Origin: an uncultured Cohaesibacter sp.
Lineage (GTDB): Bacteria; Pseudomonadota; Alphaproteobacteria; Rhizobiales; Cohaesibacteraceae
DNA: 64,000 nucleotides
Direction: 5' to 3'
Assembly: GCF_963677725.1 (NCBI RefSeq)
Contig: NZ_OY782507.1
Coordinates: 1,116,001-1,180,000 of the forward strand
Below, in pieces: positions 52,967 to 62,337 of this stretch (position 1 is the first letter of the stretch; each line of letters begins with the position of its first letter). A program made the translations under genes and the position numbers. The notes beneath the pieces were generated by a model, which worked only from the letters and a program-made list of their open reading frames with translations, searched no databases and was not told the origin of the DNA.

Positions 52967-53824
52967 CTACCAGACGAGGCGGGGCATGTATCCAATCGTC
53001 TCGACATCTTCATGATCAAGGCGGTGCTGGACCCGTTCATGATCCGGGTCATCAGGATCGCCGAACATCTGGGCATGAATGCCCGATGAAATGAACAGGG
53101 CATCAATTTTCTGATAGTGCACGCCCCGCAGATCCGTTGGGACAGAATCCCCGATCGCAAGGACATCGGTCTTGTCGATTGCGGTGCCTGCGGCCTTATT
53201 GAGGGCGGCCAGCGCTGCGTCATAGATGGCAGCTTCGGGTTTGCCCGCCTGCACGGTTTCCCCGGAATAGGCTTCGAACCGGCTCGCCAGCGAGCCCGCG
53301 CAATAGATCAGCTTGTTGCCGCGATCAACCACCCGGTCCGGATTGGCACAAACCATTGGCAGTTGGCGTTTGGCGAGATTTTTCAGCAGATCATCATAAT
53401 CGTCCGGCGTTTCCTTAGTGTCGTCGAACAGGCCGGTACAGCAGATCATCTCTGCCTCTTCTTGCTCAACCAAGGTCAGGCCGAGACCTTCATACAAGGG
53501 TAAGTCACGCTCTGGCCCCAAATGGTAAAGCCGGGTCTTGCCGCTGTCGGTCAATATTTTGCGGGTGATGTCGCCCGAGGTGATCAGATCGTCATAGCTC
53601 TCCCGACCAATTCCCAGATTATCCAGTTGGGCAGCGATGAGCGCAGAAGGCCTTGGTGCGTTGGTGATCAGCACGACCCTGCCGCCATTCGCACGATAGC
53701 GGGTCAATGCATCTACAGCACCTTCAAATGGGGTCACTCCATTGTGAATGACTCCCCAGATGTCAGACAAAATGCCTTTATAGCGCGGTGCAATTTCGGA
53801 CAAACCGGAGAGACGGGACGACAT
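52967..53824 (-). CDS. TIGR01459 family HAD-type hydrolase
   Basis: ATG 53824 gives 285 residues. HAD motif I is LSDIWGVIHNG with nucleophile Asp21; the usual +2 acid is replaced by Trp23, which is characteristic of this family rather than a defect. Motif II VVLITNAPRP, the 'GKPEAAIYDAAL' lysine and the late Asp motif DVLAIGDSVPTDLRG are all present. Substrate unknown; NagD-like sugar or nucleotide phosphatase is likely. Common in alphaproteobacteria near ygfZ. Confidence 0.9.
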   Translation of the reverse strand: MSSRLSGLSEIAPRYKGILSDIWGVIHNGVTPFEGAVDALTRYRANGGRVVLITNAPRPSALIAAQLDNLGIGRESYDDLITSGDITRKILTDSGKTRLYHLGPERDLPLYEGLGLTLVEQEEAEMICCTGLFDDTKETPDDYDDLLKNLAKRQLPMVCANPDRVVDRGNKLIYCAGSLASRFEAYSGETVQAGKPEAAIYDAALAALNKAAGTAIDKTDVLAIGDSVPTDLRGVHYQKIDALFISSGIHAQMFGDPDDPDHERVQHRLDHEDVETIGYMPRLVW

Positions 53825-54076
53825 GACAGACACCTTTGGCTTTGGGCAATGGACGCGAGGCGAAACAAACTCGGCATGGCACGCAATGGATGTGCATTGT
53901 TGAACACTTCTCCCCTCTCCCCATGACAAGGTCAAGAGGGGAGCGACATCAAAACACAAGGATAAGCGCCTTTTGCGATCAGCGGGCGAAAGGGATGGCG
54001 CTCAGACATCCTCATGCACAGGCATTTACAGCTTTTGGATGAGACATCAACGGCCCCACGACAGCGATGGCGCAGA

Positions 54077-56077
54077 TCAGCGAATGAGACGCTCGAAGTT
54101 GCCGCCACCTGCATTGGCCTCCTGCCGACCATCTGAGCGCGCGCCAGATGACGGACGGTCATCTGCAGGCTGGTTGCCCAAATCGAGATACTGGCCCCGG
54201 TCGGTGTTGGTTTTGAGGCCATAATCATCGGACACCGGCAGGCGGTCTGAGGCTGCGGGGGCTGCGGGGGCGGCTGGGGCGTGTGGCGCGGTGTTTGCGC
54301 CCGTTATAGGCTGGGCGGGGCGCTGAGGCGCGTCATCCATCAAGCCAGCCGCTTCGGCCAGAACGTTGCGAAAATGATCTCTTGTGCTGTTACCGCCACC
54401 ATCGCGCTTCGCCATGGCGCGCAAGGCTTGTGCAACGCGCGGATTGTCACCCAGACGGCGTTGGCTGCTTTCGGATGGGGGCGCAGGCATATTGATTTGC
54501 GGTTGTTGACCTGTCTGTGGCTTGTCAGCCGGCAAGACGGACTGATTGCTGTTTCTTTGCCGATCATTTCGTTGAACATCATTTCTTTGGCCATGCGCCC
54601 GAACAGCGGGAATGTCCGATGGACGTACACCGCCCGGCTGGCCGCGATTGTCAGATGGGCCACCGTCTCCGCCAGAGCCGGCTCCCTTGACCGCTTTTGC
54701 TGCCGCAAAATGATTGCCTTGCGCCAAATTTATGTTGAAGTCGATGAGACTGACCAACATGCTTTCAGTTTCAACATGGGTGACCACCAGCTCAATGCCC
54801 TTGCGTGCAAGAACACGCGAGAAATCCGCCGGATGAATATCAAGCCCACGGCCAACATCGCGGCTGGTGAGGATTGGCGCTGCGATCTTTGCAAAGCGCA
54901 CCCCTTTGCGGGCAAATTTGTCAAATTCCGCATTGAGGGTCGTCATTTGATCAACCGAGAATCGGAACCCCATGGAGCGCAGCAACTGAAGTGTCTCATC
55001 CTCCAAAATGCCAAAATTGTTCATGTCGGCAAGGGAGAATTCGAGAATGACATGTTCGGCTAGATCGCGGTTCTGTTCGAACAGTCCGCGTAACTGGGCA
55101 AAGAAATCGCTGTCGGCGAGGCTCGCAAGCGCCAGATTGCAGAAACAATCGACCATATGGCCCCGGTCTGCAAGACGGCGCTGCATCCGGAAGGTTTCAT
55201 TGATGGCGAGGCGATCGAGCATCGGCAGGAACCCGTTTTTTCGGCAGACGGGCAGGAAAATGTCCGGCGTGATCAGGCTGCCATCATCGGCCCTGAGGCG
55301 CGCCAGAGCCTCATAATATTGGGGTTTGCGCATGGGCAGAGCGACGATGGGCTGCATGAACATCTCGATCTGTCCAAGGGCAAGCGCCCGACGCACCGCG
55401 GCTTCATCCTCGGGACGGACAAATTCTTCCGGTTCGGGTTCAGCCTCATCCGCAGAGCCCGATGGCTCGTCATAACGGGAGGCGGCATCTGTCTCAAACC
55501 CACCCGATTGGGATGGATTGGAATAGGATAAATGATCGGCGTTATAATCGGTTGCCCGGTCCTGTGCCTGGCCTGAGGCTGGCATTGCTCGGTTGGATGT
55601 CCGCAACAGACTTTCCAATTCCTGCACCGAATGCTTGGCGGACAGCACGGTGGCGTTGATCGCCTCGACCCGGCTATCCCCTTCCTGCACCCGTTCATCC
55701 AGCTCGGCACAGCTTTCTGCCAATTGCTTGACCAGCGTGCCAATGATTTCGAGTTCAGCCAATACGGGCTCGATGTCTCGGTTCACCCGCTCATCCAGAT
55801 CGCTTTCCAAACGATTGGCCAGCTCGCGGACATCCTGCACTTCCTTGGTTAGTGCGAGTTTGAGCCGTGTCAGGTCGTCCATCTGCTCTTCGATGATCAT
55901 TTTATCGCGCACACGGCTGATTTGATAATGAATGAGCAGCAAGGTGAGCAGGACACCAAAGGCGACTGGCGAGGACTCGGTGATCGACAGGCCGAATTTA
56001 AAATGCAACATCGCTCCGACAGAGGTGGAGATCGCAACCATACAAACGGCGATGAAAATGGCTCCAAGCCTTTGCAT
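54077..56077 (-). CDS. tipF: TipF-like EAL-domain flagellar protein
   Basis: A 666-residue protein: two N-terminal transmembrane helices (about 4-22 and 36-52), a coiled-coil segment (about 60-170), a hydrophilic linker, an EAL domain (about 225-460) and a disordered Gln/Pro/Asp-rich tail. The EAL domain is degenerate: YYEALARLR keeps the first Glu but the catalytic DDFG is FSVDQMT and the later KID and QAEGV motifs are altered, so it should bind rather than hydrolyse c-di-GMP. This is the layout of Caulobacter TipF, which marks the new pole for flagellum assembly. No flagellar structural genes are in the window. Confidence 0.78.
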   Translation of the reverse strand: MQRLGAIFIAVCMVAISTSVGAMLHFKFGLSITESSPVAFGVLLTLLLIHYQISRVRDKMIIEEQMDDLTRLKLALTKEVQDVRELANRLESDLDERVNRDIEPVLAELEIIGTLVKQLAESCAELDERVQEGDSRVEAINATVLSAKHSVQELESLLRTSNRAMPASGQAQDRATDYNADHLSYSNPSQSGGFETDAASRYDEPSGSADEAEPEPEEFVRPEDEAAVRRALALGQIEMFMQPIVALPMRKPQYYEALARLRADDGSLITPDIFLPVCRKNGFLPMLDRLAINETFRMQRRLADRGHMVDCFCNLALASLADSDFFAQLRGLFEQNRDLAEHVILEFSLADMNNFGILEDETLQLLRSMGFRFSVDQMTTLNAEFDKFARKGVRFAKIAAPILTSRDVGRGLDIHPADFSRVLARKGIELVVTHVETESMLVSLIDFNINLAQGNHFAAAKAVKGAGSGGDGGPSDNRGQPGGVRPSDIPAVRAHGQRNDVQRNDRQRNSNQSVLPADKPQTGQQPQINMPAPPSESSQRRLGDNPRVAQALRAMAKRDGGGNSTRDHFRNVLAEAAGLMDDAPQRPAQPITGANTAPHAPAAPAAPAASDRLPVSDDYGLKTNTDRGQYLDLGNQPADDRPSSGARSDGRQEANAGGGNFERLIR

Positions 56078-56440
56078 TTACTCTGCTCCACTTCGGCATG
56101 GCGCTGCCATGCATTTGGAATCTCGGACAGAATCCCTGATGGCTTGCTCCTTGCCTGCCATCAAAAACTCATCCGAACGCGACGATTGACCTGACGATTG
56201 AACCGCATTTGGGATCAGGCAACCAACAACTTGCCCGACGAATCAAGCATTTGACCTTTTATTAACCTAATCCGTGGCGCCAAGATGTAAAAGAGCCAAC
56301 CGTCATATGTGGGCTAATTGCGTTACATGGATGGGTGATCACCGAAGAAAAATGGCGTCGCAGAACCATCCGGGCAAGACAAACAAGCTTAGCGGACAGC
56401 AAAACTAGAATAAGACAGTCTGAAAGCATCAGGAGACAAG

Positions 56441-56491
56441 AAAAAGCTGCCCTGCCTGATCAATATTGGCGGTGATCAGAACAGGGCAGCG
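56441..56491 (-). terminator. Terminator of the small RNA candidate
   Basis: Two-part stem, 9 bp outer (GCTGCCCTG/CAGGGCAGC) and 7 bp inner (CTGATCA/TGATCAG), then TTTTTCTT on the minus strand; no T-run on the plus strand. Confidence 0.8.
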
Positions 56492-56600
56492 TTAGGCGCA
56501 ATGACAGGAAGGCCATTGTCATTGCGCAGCAGGAACGATGCGGCGGGTTCCTGCAAACCATTTGGAAACCCAGTCAAAAGACTCAGTTTTCGATTCGTAA
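56441..56600 (-). ncRNA. Candidate small RNA with three perfect hairpins
   Basis: Read on the minus strand: hairpin GCAGGAAC/GTTCCTGC (56554-56529), hairpin GCGCAATGACA/TGTCATTGCGC (56527-56496, 11 bp) and a terminator GCTGCCCTG ... CAGGGCAGC with inner CTGATCA/TGATCAG (56491-56446) followed by TTTTTCTT. Upstream hexamers TTGAAT and AATATT 17 bases apart (about 56628-56600) may be its promoter. It could also be the 3' UTR of the radical SAM gene, whose stop is about 250 bases upstream on the same strand. Confidence 0.5.
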
Positions 56601-56843
56601 TATTTGCTTAACCAATTCGATATTCAAATGCAATTTGTGAAAAGCTGAATATTATCAAAAGCAACAGCCATTCCACCATTTTTGATCATTTATGTAAAAA
56701 ATCTCCATTATTTACGCCGCGCACTTACAAATCAAAAGGGCAAACCACTTTAGGAAATCGTGGATATTGCCCTGATTGACCCGAGTTTTTGCTCAAATGG
56801 CAAAGGCTCCCACCCTCTTTTCGCTGCTAATCAAAAGAATTGG

Positions 56844-58001
56844 TCAGAACAGGGACAATTGGGTGACCTCGCATTCTGGTGGCGTGAAATGCTTGAGAGC
56901 CAGACGCGTTCGTCGGGTGGCGTAGCCCAGATTGCGGCAGGCGACATTCATCCGTTTGTGCAAGATATCGGCATAAGGGCCAGAGCCACGCATGCGGTGG
57001 CCGGGACGACTGTCATAGTCTTTGCCACCGCGCATCGAGCGCAAGACATTCATCACATGGCGGTAGCGATCCGGATAATGTTTCAGGAGCCACTCCTGGA
57101 ACAGGGCGTTCACTTCGTTTGGCAGGCGCAAAAGGATGGTGCCCGCTTCCCGCGCCCCTGCCTCATAGGCGGCGGCCAGAATGGCCTCCAGCTCGTCGTC
57201 ATTGAGCGCCGGGATGATTGGCGCGACCATGACGCAGGTGGGGATGCCAGCGTCTGACAATTTTTGAATGGCCTCAAGGCGCTTTTGCGGGCTGGCGGCG
57301 CGCGGCTCCAGACGTCGGCTCAAATCTTTGTCGAGCGAGGTCACAGAAAGGGCCACCTTGACCAGATTGCGTTCATTGAGCTCTTTAAGGCGGTCGAGAT
57401 CGCGCAGAATCAGGTTGGACTTGGTAACGATGCCGACCGGATGACCGGTTTCGATCAGCACATCCAGAATGGCTGGCATCAATTGATAACGCCGTTCGAT
57501 GGGCTGATAGGGGTCCGTGTTGGTGCCGATGGCAATGGCCTTGGGGCGATAGCCTTTGGCAGACAATTCCTTGCGCAATTGATTGGCGGCGTCCGGTTTG
57601 GCAAAGAGCCGCGTTTCAAAATCGAGTCCGGCGGACAGACCCATATAGGCATGGGTCGGGCGGGCGAAACAATAGACGCAGCCATGCTCGCAGCCGCGAT
57701 AGGGGTTGATCGAGCGGTCAAAAGAAATGTCCGGGGAGTCATTGCGGGTGATGATGGTGCGGGCTTTTTCTTCCTGCACACTGGTGCGCAGCGGCGGCAG
57801 CTCGTCATCGTCAAAATCCACAGTCCAACCATCATCAACCGTCTCGCGTTGATAAGGTTCAAACCGCCCTGCCCGATTGGAACGCGTGCCGCGCCCCTTG
57901 ATCCGACGACCGTTATGATGGTCCGGATCAACCTGAAAGCCGATGAATGGATCGGAATCCTCCGTCACATCCACTTTTGCATTGGAACGGCGGCGTGCCA
58001 T
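56844..58001 (-). CDS. PA0069 family radical SAM protein
   Basis: ATG 58001 (GAGGGAGAGGG upstream) gives 385 residues. The radical SAM CX3CX2C cluster is Cys104, Cys108 and Cys111 in YRGCEHGCVYCFAR. A conserved N-terminal region (GRGTRSNRAGRFEPYQRE) and the IGTNTDPYQPIERRY and TILLRLPNEVN blocks identify the PA0069 / SplB-like Rv2578c family of unknown reaction. No partner gene is evident. A Glu/Asp-rich segment (VDFDDDELPP) precedes the core. Confidence 0.9.
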   Translation of the reverse strand: MARRRSNAKVDVTEDSDPFIGFQVDPDHHNGRRIKGRGTRSNRAGRFEPYQRETVDDGWTVDFDDDELPPLRTSVQEEKARTIITRNDSPDISFDRSINPYRGCEHGCVYCFARPTHAYMGLSAGLDFETRLFAKPDAANQLRKELSAKGYRPKAIAIGTNTDPYQPIERRYQLMPAILDVLIETGHPVGIVTKSNLILRDLDRLKELNERNLVKVALSVTSLDKDLSRRLEPRAASPQKRLEAIQKLSDAGIPTCVMVAPIIPALNDDELEAILAAAYEAGAREAGTILLRLPNEVNALFQEWLLKHYPDRYRHVMNVLRSMRGGKDYDSRPGHRMRGSGPYADILHKRMNVACRNLGYATRRTRLALKHFTPPECEVTQLSLF

Positions 58002-58203
58002 GTCCCTCTCTCCCTCATGACAATGGTGCCACCGCACCGATTGTTGTCCTATGGCTTGCTGTGATGTCTGCTTGTCTCAAGCGTGACTTGTTTCACTTTT
58101 GTTCCATTCGACTTTGCCGAAAGAAACGGAACATAGCAAGAACAATTTTACAGATGGATCTGGGATTGAAAGGCGGTTGTTCAAAAAGGCAGCGCGCGCC
58201 TTG

Positions 58204-58458
58204 TCAGGCGCGCCAGAAAGGCTTGTTGACAAGCATCAGAGCTGTCTTGTGGGTCAGGTTGAAATCTTCAAGCACCTCGGGCGGGAAGCTTTGCAGATCG
58301 CGGGCCATTTGACGCCTTTGCGTGATTCTGCGCCACCAAAGCGCGATCAATTGGATTGGTGTGCCAAGCCCGATCGTCCGGGCTGCACCGTCCCCCATCA
58401 TCCAGCGTAATTCGGGTTCATCAATGCGGCGGAAAGGACGCGTTGGACGTGTATCCAT
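58204..58458 (-). CDS. Small DUF1127-like basic protein
   Basis: An 84-residue protein with AAGGAG nine bases before ATG 58458. The C-terminal half (WWRRITQRRQMARDLQSFP, then LEDFNLTH) matches the DUF1127/YjiS helix-turn-helix pattern: Trp, Arg-rich stretch, and a short acidic turn. Alphaproteobacterial DUF1127 proteins have been linked to RNA binding and phosphate or stress responses. It lies between the radical SAM gene and a divergent LysR gene. Confidence 0.75.
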   Translation of the reverse strand: MDTRPTRPFRRIDEPELRWMMGDGAARTIGLGTPIQLIALWWRRITQRRQMARDLQSFPPEVLEDFNLTHKTALMLVNKPFWRA

Positions 58459-58581
58459 GGTGGGGTCTCCTTTTCAAAGTCGTCACTATAAGACCTTTTC
58501 GAAGGGGAAAAAATTGAATAATATGAACGGATCATGTGAGAAAAAGTGACATAATGCCCACACATCCAATAGGAGATCCTG

Positions 58582-59511
58582 ATGGATAATCTGCCACCGC
58601 TCGCTTCGCTGATCGCATTTGATGCTGTCTATCGCACGGGGTCGGTGACCAAAGCCGCCTCAATGCTGGGACGCACCCATAGTGCAATCAGCAAGCAGCT
58701 TCATCAGTTGCAAGATCATGCCGGGGTGACAATCTTCCAGAAGCGCGGCGCGGGCATCGAATTGACGCCTGAAGGACGAGCTTTTGCGCAAGTGGTCTCG
58801 GATAGTCTGGAGGAAATGCGCAAGGGCTATCACCGACTTTGCGGAGACGACGGATCCCAGCGGATCACCATCAAGGTCAGTTCCACCTTTGCCCGTCTGT
58901 GGGCGGTGCCGACAGTCGCGCGCTTCAATATCGATCATCCGGAAATCGAGGTGCAGATCAAGCTGTCGACCGCAGAGAATGCAGGCGACAACGACGGCGG
59001 GGTGGATCTGGTTCTCTCGTGGGATCGGCTAGCCAGTCCGGCGACGGACCATCCTGATGCCATCACGCTTGGAGATGTGCATATTGGCCCGGTTCTTTCC
59101 CCAGCCTATGATCACACGTTTGATGGCAGCCGCCTCAGCTTCCAGACGCGCATCAGTCGCCGTGGTCTTGAGCAGTCCTGGAGCAAGTGGTCCAAGCTGA
59201 GCGGTATCGACATCGAGTCGTCACAAGAGTCGCTCTATGATCTTTCGGCCTTGTCTTATGAGGCAGCAGAACGGGCACTGGGCGTAGCTCTGGCACCGAA
59301 ATTCCTCATTGAACGGGAGATAAAGGAAGGCTCACTGATCGCGCCCGCTGGCTTTGTGCTGTTTCGTGAGGGCCTCTTGGTTCGCCCCTCCAGCGAGCGG
59401 CCAAGACCGAGCAAACAGGCAATCGTCTTTCTCGACTGGCTCGAGGAAAATGGCAGATTGGGGGATGATGGCTTCCTTGCACCGGCAATTGACGAACCCC
59501 TTTGGGGATGA
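58582..59511 (+). CDS. LysR family transcriptional regulator
   Basis: A 309-residue LTTR. N-terminal winged helix (LIAFDAVYRTGSVTKAASMLGRTHSAISKQL) and a linker helix, then a LysR substrate domain (ITIKVSSTFARLWAVPTVARFN) ending with a short C-terminal tail. The pattern FDAVYRTGSVTKAA with a GcvA-like substrate domain is common in rhizobia. Divergent from the DUF1127-like gene and only 20 bases before the next gene, so regulation of either neighbour is plausible. Confidence 0.9.
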   Translation: MDNLPPLASLIAFDAVYRTGSVTKAASMLGRTHSAISKQLHQLQDHAGVTIFQKRGAGIELTPEGRAFAQVVSDSLEEMRKGYHRLCGDDGSQRITIKVSSTFARLWAVPTVARFNIDHPEIEVQIKLSTAENAGDNDGGVDLVLSWDRLASPATDHPDAITLGDVHIGPVLSPAYDHTFDGSRLSFQTRISRRGLEQSWSKWSKLSGIDIESSQESLYDLSALSYEAAERALGVALAPKFLIEREIKEGSLIAPAGFVLFREGLLVRPSSERPRPSKQAIVFLDWLEENGRLGDDGFLAPAIDEPLWG

Positions 59512-59530
59512 ATAACAGGGACGCATTCTC

Positions 59531-60331
59531 ATGGAAGCCACGCATCTGGAAGCCTTCAGCCTTGGCAAGTCGGAGGATGGTTATAGCGAGGATCGGTTGA
59601 TCCGGACAGCACATCATTTCGGCGTGCTGGATGGATCACGCGGACCCGCCTATGGCGAAGCGGATGTGATCACGGCCATCATGGATGATGCGGTAAAACT
59701 GATGCAATCGGTGCCGCGGGACATCAGCCTTGAAGCTTTGGTCGAGGCTTTCACCGCACTTGTCAGAGCACGCAAGATCGAAGCCAGTCTTGATGATTTG
59801 CGGCGAACGGGTGGCTTTGTCTTTTGCCTTTATTCTGCCCATCACGCAGAAATCTGGCGGGTGGGTGACTGCAAATTCCGCATGCAGGGCTACACGAATG
59901 CAAAATTCTGGCGGACCGAAGAATTATGCGCAACAATCAGGGCAATGATGATCCGTTCCATGCTCCATGATGGCCTGTCAGAAGCGGATATCATGGCGCA
60001 GGACGATTATGATCGCCTGATTGCACCAGCGCTTTGTTGTCAATCGAATTATCTCAATCGGGAGGGAGATGATGCGGCCTTTGGCGCGATCATCGGCAAT
60101 GCGGTTCCGGCCCCTTTCATTGAGCGGTATCCGGCAAAAACAGGGCGACTGGTCATCACGTCCGATGGCTATCCAGCACTGTTTGACAGCCTTGCAGAGA
60201 CAGAGGCGCATTTGGCCACTTTGCTGGCAGAGGATCCGCTTTGCATTGGCCGCAACCTGCAATGCAAAGGCATGGGGCCGGGGCGACTTTCCTTTGACGA
60301 CCGCACTTATATTTCAGCGCATTTGGCATAA
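59531..60331 (+). CDS. PP2C-like phosphatase-fold protein
   Basis: A 266-residue protein with weak PP2C features: early SEDGYSEDRLIRTAHHFGVLDGSRG (acid residues in the expected metal region), the RRTGGFVFCLYSAHHAEIWRVGDCKF strand pair, ITSDGYPALFDS and final DDRTYISA. Catalytic aspartates are only partly conserved, so it may be a divergent or inactive phosphatase, or a PP2C-fold domain used for binding. It follows the LysR gene by 19 bases and is probably co-transcribed. Confidence 0.6.
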   Translation: MEATHLEAFSLGKSEDGYSEDRLIRTAHHFGVLDGSRGPAYGEADVITAIMDDAVKLMQSVPRDISLEALVEAFTALVRARKIEASLDDLRRTGGFVFCLYSAHHAEIWRVGDCKFRMQGYTNAKFWRTEELCATIRAMMIRSMLHDGLSEADIMAQDDYDRLIAPALCCQSNYLNREGDDAAFGAIIGNAVPAPFIERYPAKTGRLVITSDGYPALFDSLAETEAHLATLLAEDPLCIGRNLQCKGMGPGRLSFDDRTYISAHLA

Positions 60332-60351
60332 GAGGCAGCAAGCACGGCAGA

Positions 60352-60573
60352 TCACTTGTCGTCTTTTCGCTCTTCGAATTCGCCAGTGTCGGGGTCCATT
60401 TCCAAATCAATGATGTCGGCTTCGCGCTCTTCGCGTTCGCGCTTTTTGACCAATTGTTCCTTCTGACGGCGGACCAGAATTTCCTTGTTCTGCTCTCCCA
60501 CCTTGGCAAGCAGCTTGACCACAAGCCAAATGCCGCCGAGAACCGCCACCAAAACCAGTAATTTGCCAATCAC
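60352..60573 (-). CDS. Small membrane protein next to sppA
   Basis: A 73-residue protein with one N-terminal helix (about 3-24) and a long charged cytoplasmic tail rich in Lys, Arg, Glu and Asp (KKREREEREADIIDLEMD). The ending EERKDDK is highly acidic. It lies about 150 bases after the sppA-like gene on the same strand and converges with the PP2C-like gene; similar small proteins accompany S49 peptidases in related bacteria. Function unknown. Confidence 0.6.
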   Translation of the reverse strand: MIGKLLVLVAVLGGIWLVVKLLAKVGEQNKEILVRRQKEQLVKKREREEREADIIDLEMDPDTGEFEERKDDK

Positions 60574-60726
60574 GTCATTTCACTCCGCCGAATGCCTTTT
60601 GTGGCATCACTCTTCGTCTCACAGTTCGTCTGGAGCGGGCCTGATGTGCAAACAAAGGCCCGCAGCTTCGTGCTTAGCATAGAGTGAGAACAAGGCCAAT
60701 TTCTTCTGATTGGCGGGTCAATATAC

Positions 60727-61623
60727 TCAGAGGCCCAGACGGGACCAGAGGGCGCGTTGTTCCATAGCGGTCAGCATGGCATCGGCCGAGAGGCCAGCAG
60801 CGATGCGGTCGACAGGGTTGCTGGCTGAAAGCCCTATGCCCCCATTGCGACCACAGCCAAACCAGCCAGAGGGCGGAGCGATCAGTTTCAGCTTGGTTTT
60901 CGTGCCGAAGCGTTCCTTGACATAACCGCTCATATCACCAAGGCCATCAATGAGACCATAGTCCAGCGCCTTGTTGCCGGTCCAGAATGCACCGGTGAAC
61001 AGCACATCCTCACTTTCGGTCAGCTTGTCACCACGGCGGTCACGGACCATACCCTTGAAGGTTTCGAACAGATCCTGCAACAGGCTATCAAGATGGGCTA
61101 CATGCTCGCTGTTTTCCGGCTGGAACGGGTCGAGCATGCCCTTCTGGGTGCCCGCGGTATAGATCCGGCGTTCGATGCCGAGTTTCCCAATCGCCTCGAC
61201 AAAGCCAAAGCCACCAGACACGACGCCAATCGATCCGACGATGGAACTTGGGTCGGCGATGATCACATCGCCAGCAATGGCGATCATGTAGCCACCGGAT
61301 GCGGCTGCATCCTCGCAGAAAACCAGCACTTCCTTTTCTTTTTCTTCGGCCAGTTGGCGGATGCGCTGATAGATGAAGCGGCTTTGTACGGGAGAGCCAC
61401 CGGGACTGTTGATCGAGATGGCGACGGCCGGAGCTTCCTTGATCGAGAAGGCCTTTTGCAACTGTCCCGCAACTGATGCGAGATTGACAGTCGATCGCAT
61501 ATGCTGCCCGGCGGCAATCGGTCCATGCATGCGGACAACCGGGATAACCGGGGCGTCGTCGGCAAAGGATTTCGGCAGCAGCTTTTTCGGCAGAACTTTA
61601 CGGATGGTCTTTTTTACGCTCAC
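60727..61623 (-). CDS. S49 family peptidase (SppA/SohB-like)
   Basis: GTG 61623 (GAGG nine bases upstream) gives 298 residues; TTG 61659 is a longer alternative. Core motifs: INSPGGSPVQSRFIYQ, the catalytic Ser in EDAAASGGYMIA, and GSIGVVSGGFGFVEAI. Short SppA-type enzymes are signal-peptide peptidases or related membrane-associated serine peptidases using a Ser-Lys pair; no strong transmembrane helix is visible at this N-terminus. Confidence 0.87.
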   Translation of the reverse strand: MSVKKTIRKVLPKKLLPKSFADDAPVIPVVRMHGPIAAGQHMRSTVNLASVAGQLQKAFSIKEAPAVAISINSPGGSPVQSRFIYQRIRQLAEEKEKEVLVFCEDAAASGGYMIAIAGDVIIADPSSIVGSIGVVSGGFGFVEAIGKLGIERRIYTAGTQKGMLDPFQPENSEHVAHLDSLLQDLFETFKGMVRDRRGDKLTESEDVLFTGAFWTGNKALDYGLIDGLGDMSGYVKERFGTKTKLKLIAPPSGWFGCGRNGGIGLSASNPVDRIAAGLSADAMLTAMEQRALWSRLGL

Positions 61624-61725
61624 AACAGACGTCCTCGGGTCAATGGTCCTGTCAGGCAAAGCCCGACGCTTGACTAGTATCTAAGATGGCTGGTCATGAA
61701 TTTCCAGCCTTAGACCCGCTGATCA

Positions 61726-62214
61726 TCAATTCTCTTCTGATTGGTTGGGTTGCCCCGCAACATCAGACGCGCTGTTGCCCATCACATAGCGCGGTCCCGC
61801 CCCCAATTTTGCGGCGGCATCGTCTTTGTTGTAGAGCTTGCATTTGTCCAGCGACAGGCAGCCACAGCCAATGCAGCTATCAAGATTGTCCCGCAATTGG
61901 GTGAGCGTTTCGATTTGCTCGGTGAGATGATCGCGAAAACCGCCACTGATCCGTTTCCAGTCGCGCGCCGTCGGGGTTCGGTGGTTGGGCAGGCGGGAAA
62001 GCTCTGCACGGATTTGCGGCAGGGTGAGACCAAATTGCTGGGCGAGGCGGATGAAGGACAAACGGCGGATATCGGAGCGCAGGAAACGGCGCTGTCCTCC
62101 TGCGTTGCGGGCGGGATGAACAAGGCCTTCTTGCTCATAATAACGAATGGCAGAGATTGCAATACCCGTTCGCTCGGACAAAAGACCGATGGAAAGAATG
62201 TCATTTTTCTTCAT
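61726..62214 (-). CDS. soxR: Redox-sensing transcriptional activator SoxR
   Basis: A 162-residue MerR-family protein. The winged helix (GLLSERTGIAISAIRYYEQEGL) is followed by a dimer helix and the [2Fe-2S] cluster motif CIGCGCLSLDKC (CX2CXCX5C), diagnostic of SoxR. Redox-cycling compounds oxidise the cluster and activate target promoters. A sequence strongly resembling a SoxR box lies in the gap before the divergent VOC gene (62338-62368). Confidence 0.93.
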   Translation of the reverse strand: MKKNDILSIGLLSERTGIAISAIRYYEQEGLVHPARNAGGQRRFLRSDIRRLSFIRLAQQFGLTLPQIRAELSRLPNHRTPTARDWKRISGGFRDHLTEQIETLTQLRDNLDSCIGCGCLSLDKCKLYNKDDAAAKLGAGPRYVMGNSASDVAGQPNQSEEN

Positions 62215-62337
62215 TGCCAGTCATCCCTTCGTCTCCCGGTTCACGCCCATTTTTAAAGTCCAAGATTTTGAAATCATTTATCAATTTTATTTCACAAAAC
62301 AGTCCAAACTGGCTTTTCAACAGCGCCAAAGAGAGGC

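Larger units (their letters stand above)
56078..56843. other. Intergenic region with a structured RNA candidate
   Basis: About 770 bases between the divergent-ended tipF start and the radical SAM gene's stop. No credible protein gene; a plus-strand frame from 56760 only mirrors the radical SAM gene. It holds the hairpin cluster 56446-56554 (listed separately). The stretch 56580-56760 is A+T-rich. Confidence 0.45.
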
